Source: Kocuria massiliensis (GTDB lineage: Bacteria; Actinomycetota; Actinomycetes; Actinomycetales; Micrococcaceae). Taken from it: DNA of 64,000 bases. The translations under genes were made by a program, and so were the position numbers. Numbering within the stretch: the stretch's first letter is position 1; every line of letters begins with the position of its first letter. Of the stretch, positions 16,145 to 24,912 are shown piece after piece. The notes under the pieces are model-generated. The model made no database searches, had not been told where the DNA came from, and was given only the letters and a program-made list of their open reading frames with translations. The stretch lies in contig NZ_LT835161.1 in NCBI RefSeq assembly GCF_900169715.1, positions 434,001 to 498,000 on the forward strand, given 5' to 3'.

Positions 16145-17629
16145 ATGGCCCCACCGCAATCTGACTCCTTCGACACTGAGCAAAAGAAGATCCTGGCGCT
16201 GACGCTGGTCCCGTTGTTCATGTCGTTGTTGAGCGTTTCCATCGTCAATGTCGTGCTCCCCTCGGTCCAGGATTCCATCGGGGCGAGTAGTTCCGAATTG
16301 CAATGGGTTCTATCCGGCTATGCGCTGGCCTTTGGTGTGCTCCTGGTTGCGGCTGGGCGTGCCGGGGACGTCTACGGACGCGGGCCTCTCTTCCTTGCCG
16401 GGGTCGGGCTTTTTGGGGCCGGGGCTTTGGCCTCGGGACTTGCGCCGTCGGCCCTGGTGCTGAATATCGCGCGCGTTGCGATGGGGCTCGGGTCGGGATT
16501 ATTGAATCCGCAGACGATTGGGCTCATGCAGCAATACTTCAAGGGCACGGCCCGCGGTAAAGCATTCGGGCTCTTTGGCGGCGTCGTCGGAGTATCGGTA
16601 GCGGTGGGACCCGTTCTCGGTGGCGTGCTCGTGGCTGTTTTCGGGGAGACCCTCGGCTGGCGCGCGTCTTTCCTCGTCAATGTGCCGATCTGTGTGGTCG
16701 CGCTCCTGCTGGCCAAGGCCTGGTTGCCGGACTCGGCTTGGAAGCCCGTTCCGGCTGAGCACACGACGTCGTCCCTTCCGGTGGTCGATCCTGATCGGCC
16801 GATGCGCAAACGCAAGGTCGATCTTGACCCCGTGGGGCTGGTCATGTTCGGTTTGGCGATATTGCTGATCATGTTGCCGTTTGTTGAGTCGGCAGCGGGC
16901 ACCTGGATCTGGAGTTCGTTGGTGGTCGGCTGTGGACTCCTCGGACTGTGGGTGTTGTGGGAATCGCGCTACCGACGCCGCGGTGGTGAGCCCATGGTCG
17001 ACATGGCCCTGTTCAAGACCCGCTCGTTCGCTAACGGGACCATGCTGATCGGGCTGTACTTCGTGGGTGTAACGAGCGTCTGGGTGCTCGTAGCTTTGTA
17101 CATGCAGTCGGGTCTTCATCACACGGCTTTGGCCTCGGGCATGATGGGTCTCCCTGCCGCGGCGGCCAGTGCGATCAGCGCCCCCATCGCGGGCCGCCAC
17201 ATTGTGCGCATCGGTCGGCCCCTGGTCTTGATGGGGATGTTGTCCGTGCTCTTTGGCCTGCTCAGCACAGCCTTTCTGGTGTATTTGCACGGGACCATCG
17301 GTCTCAGCGAATGGTGGATGCTGCTCAGTTTGACCTTTGTGGGTGGCGGACAAGGGCTCGTCGTGAGCCCCAACCAGACTTTGACGCTCGCGGACGTGCC
17401 GATGAGATACGCGGGTTCGGCCGGCGGCGTGCTTCAAACCGGGCAACGCGTCGGCACCTCGATTGGTATCGCCGCCATCACCGGGGTGGTCTTTGCTACG
17501 GTCGCCTCGTCAGATTGGCCTACGGCCATGATGACCGGCTTGCTCGTGATCGCCGCCGTGGTGGTTCTGGCGGGATGTGTGGGAGTTCGGGACATGATGC
17601 AAGGACGACGAGCCGCCCGCAACGCCTGA
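16145..17629 (+). CDS. MFS transporter, DHA2 (14-TM) drug:H+ antiporter family
   Basis: The 494-residue protein has about 14 hydrophobic segments and the EmrB/QacA-type layout. N-terminal features include LFMSLLSVSIVNVVLPSVQD (TM1 motif D1) near residue 23, LQWVLSGYALAFGVLLVAAG near residue 50 and GRAGDVYGRGPLF (motif A) near residue 69; motif C-like GVSVAVGPVLGGVL lies near residue 147. It should export a hydrophobic or toxic compound using the proton gradient. AGGA lies nine bases before the ATG. It is a lone gene between the AT-rich patch and a bidirectional terminator; no linked TetR- or MarR-type regulator is present. The substrate is unknown. Confidence 0.9.
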   Translation: MAPPQSDSFDTEQKKILALTLVPLFMSLLSVSIVNVVLPSVQDSIGASSSELQWVLSGYALAFGVLLVAAGRAGDVYGRGPLFLAGVGLFGAGALASGLAPSALVLNIARVAMGLGSGLLNPQTIGLMQQYFKGTARGKAFGLFGGVVGVSVAVGPVLGGVLVAVFGETLGWRASFLVNVPICVVALLLAKAWLPDSAWKPVPAEHTTSSLPVVDPDRPMRKRKVDLDPVGLVMFGLAILLIMLPFVESAAGTWIWSSLVVGCGLLGLWVLWESRYRRRGGEPMVDMALFKTRSFANGTMLIGLYFVGVTSVWVLVALYMQSGLHHTALASGMMGLPAAAASAISAPIAGRHIVRIGRPLVLMGMLSVLFGLLSTAFLVYLHGTIGLSEWWMLLSLTFVGGGQGLVVSPNQTLTLADVPMRYAGSAGGVLQTGQRVGTSIGIAAITGVVFATVASSDWPTAMMTGLLVIAAVVVLAGCVGVRDMMQGRRAARNA

Positions 17630-17660
17630 TCGTCAGAGTCAGAGGGACGAGAAACGACGA

Positions 17661-17690
17661 AGCCCCGGAGCGTGAAAACGCTCCGGGGCT
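17661..17690. terminator. Bidirectional terminator between MFS gene and tRNA-Pro
   Basis: A perfect 12-base stem, AGCCCCGGAGCG paired with CGCTCCGGGGCT, closes a TGAAAA loop. It serves the plus-strand MFS gene and probably the minus-strand tRNA. Confidence 0.85.
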
Positions 17691-17697
17691 CATTATG

Positions 17698-17771
17698 TCG
17701 GGATGACAGGATTTGAACCTGCGACCTCGTCGTCCCGAACGACGCGCGCTACCAAGCTGCGCCACATCCCG
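17698..17771 (-). tRNA. tRNA-Pro (anticodon CGG)
   Basis: The 74-base minus-strand sequence folds as a tRNA. The acceptor arms are CGGGATG and CATCCCG with discriminator A. The D-loop is AGCTTGGTAGC, the anticodon stem CGTCG/CGACG encloses the loop TTCGGGA with CGG in the 34-36 position, and the T-arm has GGTTCAAATCC. The 3' CCA is not encoded. It reads CCG proline codons, common in this high-GC genome. Confidence 0.95.
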
Positions 17772-17889
17772 ATGTTGACGTGTCCGCGCGAATACTCGCT
17801 ATTGCGTCACGCAACTTCTCTAGAATAGCCGATCGGTGAAAAGGCGGCAAACCAGCGGGATGTGCTCTCAGCCATTCCGTGGGCACAGG

Positions 17890-20796
17890 TTAGCGGCTGG
17901 CCCACTCTACGAGCTGAACGATGTTCTGATAGGCATGGCCGGTGGCTTCGGTCATACCTTGTTCGCAGGTGCGGTTGGTCGACGCATACGCGTCATAGCT
18001 TCGTTGATTGACCTCTGCGGCCTCGGCTCGAGTGGCGGCCTCGGTGAGTTCGGGATGCAACATCCCGCGGTCGCCCGCGTATCCGCAGCACCCCCAACTT
18101 GTCGGAACATCACACGTTTCGGCCACGGCCTGACCGAGCTCGACGAGATGGTCCATAAGCCCCAGATGGGTCACGGAACAGGTGGGGTGAACGACCAAAG
18201 CGTCGAGTTTTCGTCGAATCGTGAGGCGCGGCAACACCTCGGTGGCGACAAACTCCACGGAATCCACGAACCGAAGTGCAGAGTAGTCGCGCACGGTTCC
18301 GTCGTGGCCGACCGTGGGACCGTGTTCCGCCGCTTCAAGGGCCTTGGCCTTCATCGTCCGGAGGCCCTCGGTGCACGACGACGCATCGCAGACAATCGGT
18401 AATTCGCCGCCCCGAGTCGCATCCCAGAGGGCCGGAAGCACCCGTTCCGAGATGACGTTATAGCCTCCACTGAATCCTTTGGATTTCCATGGGGTTCCAC
18501 AACACATCGAGCCGATGCCATCGGGGGTTGACCATCGGAGGCCGGCCCGCTGAGCAACGGCCATGAGAGAGCCCGTGGCCCCTTGCTCTGTCGCGGAACC
18601 TTGCTCGTCGACCGCGCCGAACATGGCGTTGACGCAGGCCGGGAAGAACACGAACGATGCAGCGTCGTCGTGACGGGGTGCCCTTCGTTGCCCACCTGAG
18701 GGAAGCTGGGCGTTGTAACGCGGAACGACGTCGTCGCCGACGAGTTTGCGCGCGACGTTCGTTGCGGTCGTGGGAACGGGCCAGGGGAGGGCCTTCGCGG
18801 TCCGCAAGCCGTACCCCGCAGCGGTGTTCACCGCGCCCCACCCGCGAGCCGCTGCCTTCCATCCGGCGGCCTCGAGAGGATTCTGGTTTTCCGATCGGAG
18901 TCGACGGACCAGGTCACCTGTGTCGATGCCGACCGGGCAGCGCGTCTGGCACATGCCGTCCACGGCGCAGGTTTGGACGCCTTCGTAGTCCCAGTCTCTT
19001 TCGAGGCTCTGAGCTAACTCATGATCTCCCCGGGTATGGGCCGCCTTGATCTCGCGCCGCATCACGATGCGTTGTCTCGGCGTAAGGGTGAGATCCCGAG
19101 AAGGACATACCGGTTCGCAATAGCCGCATTCCACGCACCGATCGACCTCTTCCTCGACCGGCTCTTCGACCTTGAGGTTCTTGACGTAGGAATCCGGGTC
19201 GTCGTTGATGATGACCCCCGGATTCAACATGGAACCTGGGTCGACGAGCCGTTTGATCTCGTGCATGACCTCGTACAGCTCATCACCGAATTGACGCCGG
19301 ACGTAGGGGGCCATGATGCGACCTGTGCCGTGTTCGGCCTTCAGGGATCCGTTGTGACCCAAAATGAGATCGACCATGTCTTCCGTAAACCGTTGGTACC
19401 GCTGCACCTTGGAATCCACGGCGAATTCTTCATTGAGCATGAAGTGGATATTGCCGTCTTTCGCGTGTCCAAAGATCACCGAATCCTTGTACTCATGGTC
19501 CGTGAACATGGCCCCCAAGCTGCGGCAGGTCTCACCCAGCGTTTCCACGGGAACGACGACGTCTTCCAAGAGTGCATTGGTTCCCTGAGGTCGATTGCCG
19601 GCGACCGCAGCGTACAGGTTGTTGCGGGCGGCCCACAGAAGCTCTCGTTGCGAGGCGTCCTCCGTCATGGACAGCGGAGATGCCAGGTTGAGGTTCTTCA
19701 GAGCCGGCCACGCCTGCTGTTTGAGGTCGGTAACCTCTTTCGATGATTCACCGTTCAATTCAACGAGTAACGCGGCGTGCTGATCAACATCGATTTCCGC
19801 CAGTGCATCGGCCACTCGACCGGATCGTTGGGCCACGGAAATCGAGGTCGCGTCCAGCAATTCGACGGTCGACATGCCCGCCTCCACCAGGTTCGGAACG
19901 GAGGAGGCAGCGGAAAGCAGATCCGGAAAGACCAGAAGTCCAGTCGAGGTGGCGTCCAGGATTTTCAGCGTGCGAAAGGTTGCTGATGCAACGAAGCCGA
20001 GCGTGCCTTCCGAACCGATGAGGAGGTGCTCCAGGATTTTCACGGGCGACTCGAAGTCCACCAGAGAGTTAACCCCATATCCCATCGTATTTTTCATGGA
20101 GAATTGGTGCGCGATGATGCGCCGCGACTCGGCATTGTCCATCACGCGCCGACGAAGCCGCAGGAGCCCTTCATGGATGGCGGGTTCTTGCTCCTTCAGC
20201 TGCTGGTCGGCGTCGGAATCAGAGGTATCAATCATGGTCCCGGACGGGAGGATGAACACCATAGACTCGAGGGTTCTATAAGTGTTGAAGTCGGTTCCGG
20301 AGGACATTCCGGACGAGTTATTGGCGACGACGCCGCCCACCGTGCACGCCGACGATGAGGCGGGGTCAGGTCCCAATTTCCGGCCGTACCGTTTGAGCGC
20401 ACCGTTGACGGCGCCGACTGTGGCTCCGGGCTGCACCCGAACGCGCGCTCCCTCATCCAGAATCTCGATGCCCCGGAACGAGCGGCGGGTATCGACCATC
20501 ACGCCGTCGGAAACTGCTTGGCCTGAGAGGCTCGTTCCTCCCGATCGAAAGGAAATCGGCAGGCCCGCTCGGTGAGCGGCGGCCATCACCTGAGCCACCT
20601 CACCTGCCGATGAGGGCCTCACGATGCCCTGCGGAACCATCAGGTAGTGGGAGGCATCGTGTGCCATCGCGAGCCGGTCAATATTTCGGTGGCTCGTAGG
20701 AATCTGGTGGGCGGCCAACTCCGTCTCCACGGCGGAAAATTCTGGGGTGGTTTCGGTGAAGCGGTGAGAAGCGGGGGAGGATGTGGTCTGGCTCAT
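17890..20796 (-). CDS. FAD and Fe-S oxidoreductase, probable D-lactate dehydrogenase (Dld-II/YdiJ-like)
   Basis: The 968-residue protein fuses a GlcD-like flavin part to a GlcF-like iron-sulfur part. Residues 50-270 are a PCMH FAD-binding domain (FRSGGTSLSGQA, CTVGGVVANNSSGMSSG). Residues 280-530 are the FAD-oxidase C domain (GHAKDGNIHF, KAEHGTGRIMAPYVR). The C-terminal part has two 4Fe-4S motifs, CVECGYCEPVCPS and CAVDGMCQTRCPVGID, and two CCG-type clusters (SMCCGTPWKSKG, WGCCGYAGDRG). This architecture is that of D-lactate/2-hydroxyacid oxidases that pass electrons to quinone. It lies about 5.5 kb from lldEFG and lldP, matching the joint D- and L-lactate loci of other bacteria. An IdeR-like box lies 39 bases upstream. 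Confidence 0.88.
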   Translation of the reverse strand: MSQTTSSPASHRFTETTPEFSAVETELAAHQIPTSHRNIDRLAMAHDASHYLMVPQGIVRPSSAGEVAQVMAAAHRAGLPISFRSGGTSLSGQAVSDGVMVDTRRSFRGIEILDEGARVRVQPGATVGAVNGALKRYGRKLGPDPASSSACTVGGVVANNSSGMSSGTDFNTYRTLESMVFILPSGTMIDTSDSDADQQLKEQEPAIHEGLLRLRRRVMDNAESRRIIAHQFSMKNTMGYGVNSLVDFESPVKILEHLLIGSEGTLGFVASATFRTLKILDATSTGLLVFPDLLSAASSVPNLVEAGMSTVELLDATSISVAQRSGRVADALAEIDVDQHAALLVELNGESSKEVTDLKQQAWPALKNLNLASPLSMTEDASQRELLWAARNNLYAAVAGNRPQGTNALLEDVVVPVETLGETCRSLGAMFTDHEYKDSVIFGHAKDGNIHFMLNEEFAVDSKVQRYQRFTEDMVDLILGHNGSLKAEHGTGRIMAPYVRRQFGDELYEVMHEIKRLVDPGSMLNPGVIINDDPDSYVKNLKVEEPVEEEVDRCVECGYCEPVCPSRDLTLTPRQRIVMRREIKAAHTRGDHELAQSLERDWDYEGVQTCAVDGMCQTRCPVGIDTGDLVRRLRSENQNPLEAAGWKAAARGWGAVNTAAGYGLRTAKALPWPVPTTATNVARKLVGDDVVPRYNAQLPSGGQRRAPRHDDAASFVFFPACVNAMFGAVDEQGSATEQGATGSLMAVAQRAGLRWSTPDGIGSMCCGTPWKSKGFSGGYNVISERVLPALWDATRGGELPIVCDASSCTEGLRTMKAKALEAAEHGPTVGHDGTVRDYSALRFVDSVEFVATEVLPRLTIRRKLDALVVHPTCSVTHLGLMDHLVELGQAVAETCDVPTSWGCCGYAGDRGMLHPELTEAATRAEAAEVNQRSYDAYASTNRTCEQGMTEATGHAYQNIVQLVEWASR

Positions 20797-20834
20797 GGGC
20801 CCATCCTAGGTACTCGTCGGGCGTCCTCCTAGGC

Positions 20835-20849
20835 AGGTCAGGCATACCT
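20835..20849. promoter_or_regulatory. Candidate IdeR/DtxR iron box
   Basis: Read on the minus strand the 15 bases AGGTATGCCTGACCT match 13 of 15 positions of the IdeR/DtxR core AGGTWAGSCTWACCT. It lies 39 bases upstream of the FAD/Fe-S oxidoreductase start. Iron control of an iron-rich enzyme is plausible but unproven. Confidence 0.4.
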
Positions 20850-20913
20850 CACAAGTGATGTGCATTCATGGTGGAGCCACCGTGCATGGCTCCTCCTCCA
20901 TGACTCCTCGGTG

Positions 20914-21870
20914 TCAGGAACCGGACCTCGCGGTGAGCCGGACGACGACGGCTTCCGGCGGGCAGAAGAGCCGAACCGGTGCGAAGCGAGAGGTTCCCAG
21001 GCCGGCAGAAACCTGTAGTGGCGCCGATCCTTCGTAGCTCACACCCTTCGCTCGGGACGGGGCGAGGTCACAATTGGAGACGACGGCCCGTCCACCGGGA
21101 AGGCAGATTTGCCCGCCGTGGGTGTGCCCGGCGAACATCACTTCGGCTCCGTCCTCGGCGAACTGACGGATGGTTCGCAGATACGGGGCGTGCATGACGC
21201 CGATGCGCACGGAAGAATCCTGCGGGTCATTCGATTCGGGGTTGAAACCCGGGTGGCGGTCGTAACCGAGATGCGGGTCATCGACACCCGAGAAATCCAA
21301 ACGAACCCCTCGGATGATCAGGGCATCGGTCCGGTTGATGAGCCCTTTCCATCCGCGTTTTTCGAAAGCGGCGTGCATTTTTTCGAAGGGAAGCCGCTGA
21401 TGGTCAGGATCGCGGGCTTCGTTGCCGGTATGACGCCACAGGTAACGCGCTGGATTCTTCAATCGGGGAGCGAAATAACAGTTCGACCCCGGGACGAAGA
21501 CTCCAGGGAAGTCCATGAGGGGATCCAGTGCGGTGAGGAGCGGGTCCAGGCCATCGATGTGGCTGAGGTTGTCGCCGGTGTTGATGACCAAATCCGGTTG
21601 GAGTTCGGCCAGCCCGTGCATGAAGGCCGTCTTGCGGCGTTGACCCGGGATCATATGCATATCGGAAATATGCAGAATGACGATGTCGGGCGAGCCCGGA
21701 GGGAGCACCGCGAGACGTTCCTCGCGGACCTGAAAGCGGTTGAGCTCGATGAAATGTCCGTAAGCAAGGACGGACGCGGCCCCCGCCGCGGTCGCCATCC
21801 CGATCCCACCGACGAGGGCAGGGAGGGAGGTGATCGAGGCGGGGGCCGTGGTGTGAAGGCGTCCGCTCAT
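20914..21870 (-). CDS. Membrane-anchored metallophosphoesterase (YkuE/calcineurin-like)
   Basis: The 318-residue protein begins with one hydrophobic segment at about residues 15-40 and then the binuclear metallophosphoesterase motifs: LHISDMHM near residue 66, NTGDNLSHIDG near residue 96, FVPGSNCYF near residue 124 where the family usually has GNHD, and GHTHGGQICLPGG near residue 253. GSNCYF replacing GNHD is a known variant in this actinobacterial group. It starts six bases after the stop of the penicillin-binding protein gene and is surely in its operon, a pairing common in actinobacteria. The substrate is unknown; related YkuE-type enzymes act near the envelope. Confidence 0.88.
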   Translation of the reverse strand: MSGRLHTTAPASITSLPALVGGIGMATAAGAASVLAYGHFIELNRFQVREERLAVLPPGSPDIVILHISDMHMIPGQRRKTAFMHGLAELQPDLVINTGDNLSHIDGLDPLLTALDPLMDFPGVFVPGSNCYFAPRLKNPARYLWRHTGNEARDPDHQRLPFEKMHAAFEKRGWKGLINRTDALIIRGVRLDFSGVDDPHLGYDRHPGFNPESNDPQDSSVRIGVMHAPYLRTIRQFAEDGAEVMFAGHTHGGQICLPGGRAVVSNCDLAPSRAKGVSYEGSAPLQVSAGLGTSRFAPVRLFCPPEAVVVRLTARSGS

Positions 21871-21876
21871 CGCAGG

Positions 21877-24030
21877 CTAGTCAGCCTTCTTGGACTTGAT
21901 CTGATCGTTCACGACCTTGTCAGAGGGATTGGTGAACGCGTCCGTGTTGTAGTCCCGGGCCACAGCCTGCATGTAGTTCTGCCACTGTTTACCGGCGTAC
22001 GTGGAACCATCCACATAATCCTTGGTTTGGCCGTTGATGCGCAGGCCATTCAAGGAGCGCGAACCGAGATCGACGTTGCCCACCCACGAGGCGGTCGAAA
22101 CGCCACGCGTGTAGCCGACCGTCCAGGTCTGGGTGGAATTATCCGTCGTACCAGTCTTGGCGGCAGATGCATTCTCCAGGCCAATGCCGCGGTTGTAGGC
22201 GGAACCCTTGGTCAGGACGTTCTTGAGCACATAGTTCACACCGCGTGCGACGTCGGGATCAACGGCCTGATGACAGCTGCTCGGGGCAACGTCCAACTTC
22301 TTGCCACTGCGGTCGGTCACTTCCGTGATAGAACGCGGAGCGCAGTACTTGCCTTCCGCAGCGTAGGTGGCGAAGGCATTGGCCATGGCCATCGGCGCTA
22401 CGTTCTCCGTACCGATCAACGAGGCCAAGGAATCTTCGGTGTTGATGCGACCCCTGGACTCATCGCCCTTGACCACGCCGAGGTCGGCAGCAGTCTGGCC
22501 GACGCCGCAGAGATCGAGATAATTATCCATCGCGTACAAGGCCGAGTTGATGGAGTTGTAAATTCCCTCGTTGACCGTCATCGGATGGTTATAGCCGGTC
22601 TCCGCGTTTTGGAAGGACCATGCCCCGTTGGCACCGGGGTTCACGACGGAACCGCCAGGCTTACAACTCGCGCGCCACTTGGTGCCGGCTGGGTAGCTCA
22701 ACGGTGACGCATCGATCGTGGCGTCCACCCCGTTGCCTTCCTTGATCCACTGGGTCAAGGAGAAGGCCTTGAAGGTCGAACCTGGCTGGAAGCCTGGTGT
22801 ACCTCCCATCTGGGAGTCGACGTTGTAGTTGTAAACGGTGTTACCGACGCCCTTGCCATTGTTGTAATTCGAGTTCTGGGCCATCGAGAGGATGTTGCCG
22901 GTACCGGGTTCGACCGAGACCAAGGACGTGCTCACCGAATCGGGATTGTTGTCGGTGGGCTGGGTCTGGTTGACCTGGTCTTGAGCGGTCTGCTGGTCCT
23001 TGCTCTTGAGCGTCGTCTTGATGGTCAAGCCGCCGCGGGTGAGTTTGGCCAGTCGCTCCTTGGAATTGGCACCGAATCGCTCGTCCTGAGTGAATTCGTT
23101 ACGAACGTAGTCACAGAAGTACGGAGCGTCTGTTGCTGCGGTACAGCCTGAATTTGTGTGGTGGATGTCGAGGTCGAGCGGGGCTGCCTTGGCTTCCTCG
23201 TACTGGGCCTCGGTGATCTTGTTATGGATCAACATCGAGTGGAGAACGGTGTTCCGTCGGTTCGTCGCTGCCTTGGGATTGGCTTCGGGATCGTAGTAGG
23301 TCGGCGACTGAACCATGCCCGCGAGGAGTGCGGACTGCTGGATATTGAGATCCTTGGCGTCCTTGCCCCAGTAATACTGCGAGGCCGCCTGAACGCCGTA
23401 GTTGCTGCCGCCGTAGTTCACGATGTTCAGGTAGCCGTTGAGGATCTCGTCCTTCGACTTGTTCTGCTCCATCGAGATGGCGAGCTTCATCTCTTTGATC
23501 TTGTCCAGCATGCCCTTGTTGGCGCCCATGGTGGAGGTGGCGTCCGCGCCCTTCTGGGTCGCTTGATCAATCAGCAGGTTATTGACGTACTGCTGGGTGA
23601 TGGTGGAGGCGCCCTGTCGGGTTCCGGGGTGCACGAGGTTATTCAGCACCGCGCGGCCGATGCCGAACGCGTCAACACCGCCGTGTTCATAGAAGCTGTC
23701 GTCCTCGATCGCCAACTGAGCGTTAACCATGTTCGGCGAGATCTGGTCCAGCGACACTTCTTCACGGTTCTCGGAATAGAACGTCGCGAGGGTCTTGCCG
23801 TCACTGGTCAGGAAGGTCGACGGACCTGAGAGTGGGCCGTCGGAGAGGTCGCTAGGGAGGCCCTTGAACCAGTTGATCGAGGCGCTGGCCGTGAGACCGG
23901 CGGTCGCGGCCGGCGGGATCAACAATCCGGCCGTCACGAATCCCGCGACGATACTCAGGGCAATGAACTGAATGAAGTCGCTCGGATTGCGCCGTTCGCG
24001 CCGCCGAGCTGATTTCTTGGGTGAAGCCAT
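21877..24030 (-). CDS. Class A penicillin-binding protein (transglycosylase/transpeptidase)
   Basis: This bifunctional enzyme polymerises and cross-links peptidoglycan outside the membrane. The 717-residue protein has a basic cytosolic start (MASPKKSARRRERRN), one transmembrane helix near residues 20-45, a GT51 domain with AIEDDSFYEHGGVDAFGIGR near residue 105 and GASTITQQYVNNLL near residue 135, and a transpeptidase domain with GSTFK (active-site serine), SIN and KTG triads near residues 420, 475 and 620. There is no PASTA domain. The ATG at 24030 is preferred over a TTG five codons upstream. The metallophosphoesterase is co-transcribed downstream. Confidence 0.94.
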   Translation of the reverse strand: MASPKKSARRRERRNPSDFIQFIALSIVAGFVTAGLLIPPAATAGLTASASINWFKGLPSDLSDGPLSGPSTFLTSDGKTLATFYSENREEVSLDQISPNMVNAQLAIEDDSFYEHGGVDAFGIGRAVLNNLVHPGTRQGASTITQQYVNNLLIDQATQKGADATSTMGANKGMLDKIKEMKLAISMEQNKSKDEILNGYLNIVNYGGSNYGVQAASQYYWGKDAKDLNIQQSALLAGMVQSPTYYDPEANPKAATNRRNTVLHSMLIHNKITEAQYEEAKAAPLDLDIHHTNSGCTAATDAPYFCDYVRNEFTQDERFGANSKERLAKLTRGGLTIKTTLKSKDQQTAQDQVNQTQPTDNNPDSVSTSLVSVEPGTGNILSMAQNSNYNNGKGVGNTVYNYNVDSQMGGTPGFQPGSTFKAFSLTQWIKEGNGVDATIDASPLSYPAGTKWRASCKPGGSVVNPGANGAWSFQNAETGYNHPMTVNEGIYNSINSALYAMDNYLDLCGVGQTAADLGVVKGDESRGRINTEDSLASLIGTENVAPMAMANAFATYAAEGKYCAPRSITEVTDRSGKKLDVAPSSCHQAVDPDVARGVNYVLKNVLTKGSAYNRGIGLENASAAKTGTTDNSTQTWTVGYTRGVSTASWVGNVDLGSRSLNGLRINGQTKDYVDGSTYAGKQWQNYMQAVARDYNTDAFTNPSDKVVNDQIKSKKAD

Positions 24031-24213
24031 TCCAACAGCATACAAGTCGATCAGGGAAAACGTGTGGCGAACGAGCCCTCTGTGGATAAATCACACCGTG
24101 TCCGGAAATCGGCTGGAAAACCCCTGAAAATCCCGCCTGTTGATGCGAGCCTCTGGCCTTTCTCTCAGGTTCGCTCTCCGCCGCTTGGAATAGCGCCATG
24201 TGTCCGACGTGGA

Positions 24214-24219
24214 TAGTCT
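24214..24219 (+). promoter_or_regulatory. -10 box of a leaderless DUF4177 transcript
   Basis: TAGTCT (TANNNT) lies exactly six bases before the DUF4177 ATG, and no ribosome site is present. Transcription should start at the first base of the start codon. Confidence 0.6.
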
Positions 24220-24225
24220 TGTTCC

Positions 24226-24426
24226 ATGACTCAATGGGAATACGCCACCGTGCCGCTGATGATCCACGCGACCAAGCAGATCCTCGACAATTGGGGACAC
24301 GACGGATGGGAGCTCGTCACCGTGCTGCCGGGTAACGCTCCGGCCGGCGATGCGCCCTCCGGCAATATGGTCGCGCCGACGCAGACTAACCCGATCGCCT
24401 ATTTCAAGCGCCCCAAGGAGGCCTAA
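24226..24426 (+). CDS. DUF4177 domain protein
   Basis: The 66-residue protein starts MTQWEYATVPLMIHATKQIL and contains the family signature GWELVTVLPG near residue 29. It ends with a short AYFKRPKEA strand. DUF4177 proteins are small soluble proteins of unknown function. The gene is followed three bases later by ridA and then the NUDIX gene, so the three form an operon. A -10 box six bases upstream indicates a leaderless transcript. It is identified by the conserved W and GWEL motif rather than by a known activity. Confidence 0.85.
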   Translation: MTQWEYATVPLMIHATKQILDNWGHDGWELVTVLPGNAPAGDAPSGNMVAPTQTNPIAYFKRPKEA

Positions 24427-24429
24427 GCG

Positions 24430-24912
24430 ATGACGACTTCACAGGTCGAAGCGCGGTTGAAAGACATGGGACTCACGGTTCCCGAGGTGGCGGCGCCCGT
24501 GGCCTCGTATGTGCCGGCCGTGGTTTCGGGACAGTATGTCTATACCTCCGGGCAGATTCCCGTGCAGAACGGTGAATTCGCTTTCAAGGGCAAGGTTTCA
24601 GAAACCGGAGCCGATGGCACCGTGAGTTTGAATGACGCCATCGATCAGGCTCGTGTGTGTGCCTTGAACACATTGGCCGCGGTTAAATCCGTGATTGGAG
24701 ACCTCGACCGCGTCAAGCGCGTGGTTAAGGTCACGGGATTCGTCAGTTCGGATCCTGAATTTACTGGTCAGGCGCAGGTTCTCAACGGTGCGTCGGAGTT
24801 GTATGGTAAAGCGTTCGGGGAAGCCGGGATCCATGCCCGCTCCGCCGTCGGCGTTGCCGTGCTTCCCCTCGACGTCCCCGTTGAAGTGGAACTCATCGTT
24901 GAATATTCCTAA
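24430..24912 (+). CDS. RidA/YjgF family protein
   Basis: The 160-residue protein contains a YjgF/YER057c/UK114 domain: VVSGQYVYTSGQIPVQNG near residue 32, a catalytic-site arginine in the IDQARVCALNTLAAVKSVIG helix near residue 78, and the C-terminal ARSAVGVAVLPLDVPVEVEL stretch typical of the family. RidA proteins hydrolyse reactive enamine/imine intermediates, but this is the longer actinobacterial subgroup and its exact substrate is unknown. It is three bases after DUF4177 and its stop is overlapped by the NUDIX start. Confidence 0.88.
   Translation: MTTSQVEARLKDMGLTVPEVAAPVASYVPAVVSGQYVYTSGQIPVQNGEFAFKGKVSETGADGTVSLNDAIDQARVCALNTLAAVKSVIGDLDRVKRVVKVTGFVSSDPEFTGQAQVLNGASELYGKAFGEAGIHARSAVGVAVLPLDVPVEVELIVEYS

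Noticed and set aside
21109-22707. Long plus-strand frame opposite the metallophosphoesterase and penicillin-binding protein
   Set aside because: It spans two genes that are clearly coding on the other strand and shows no motif.
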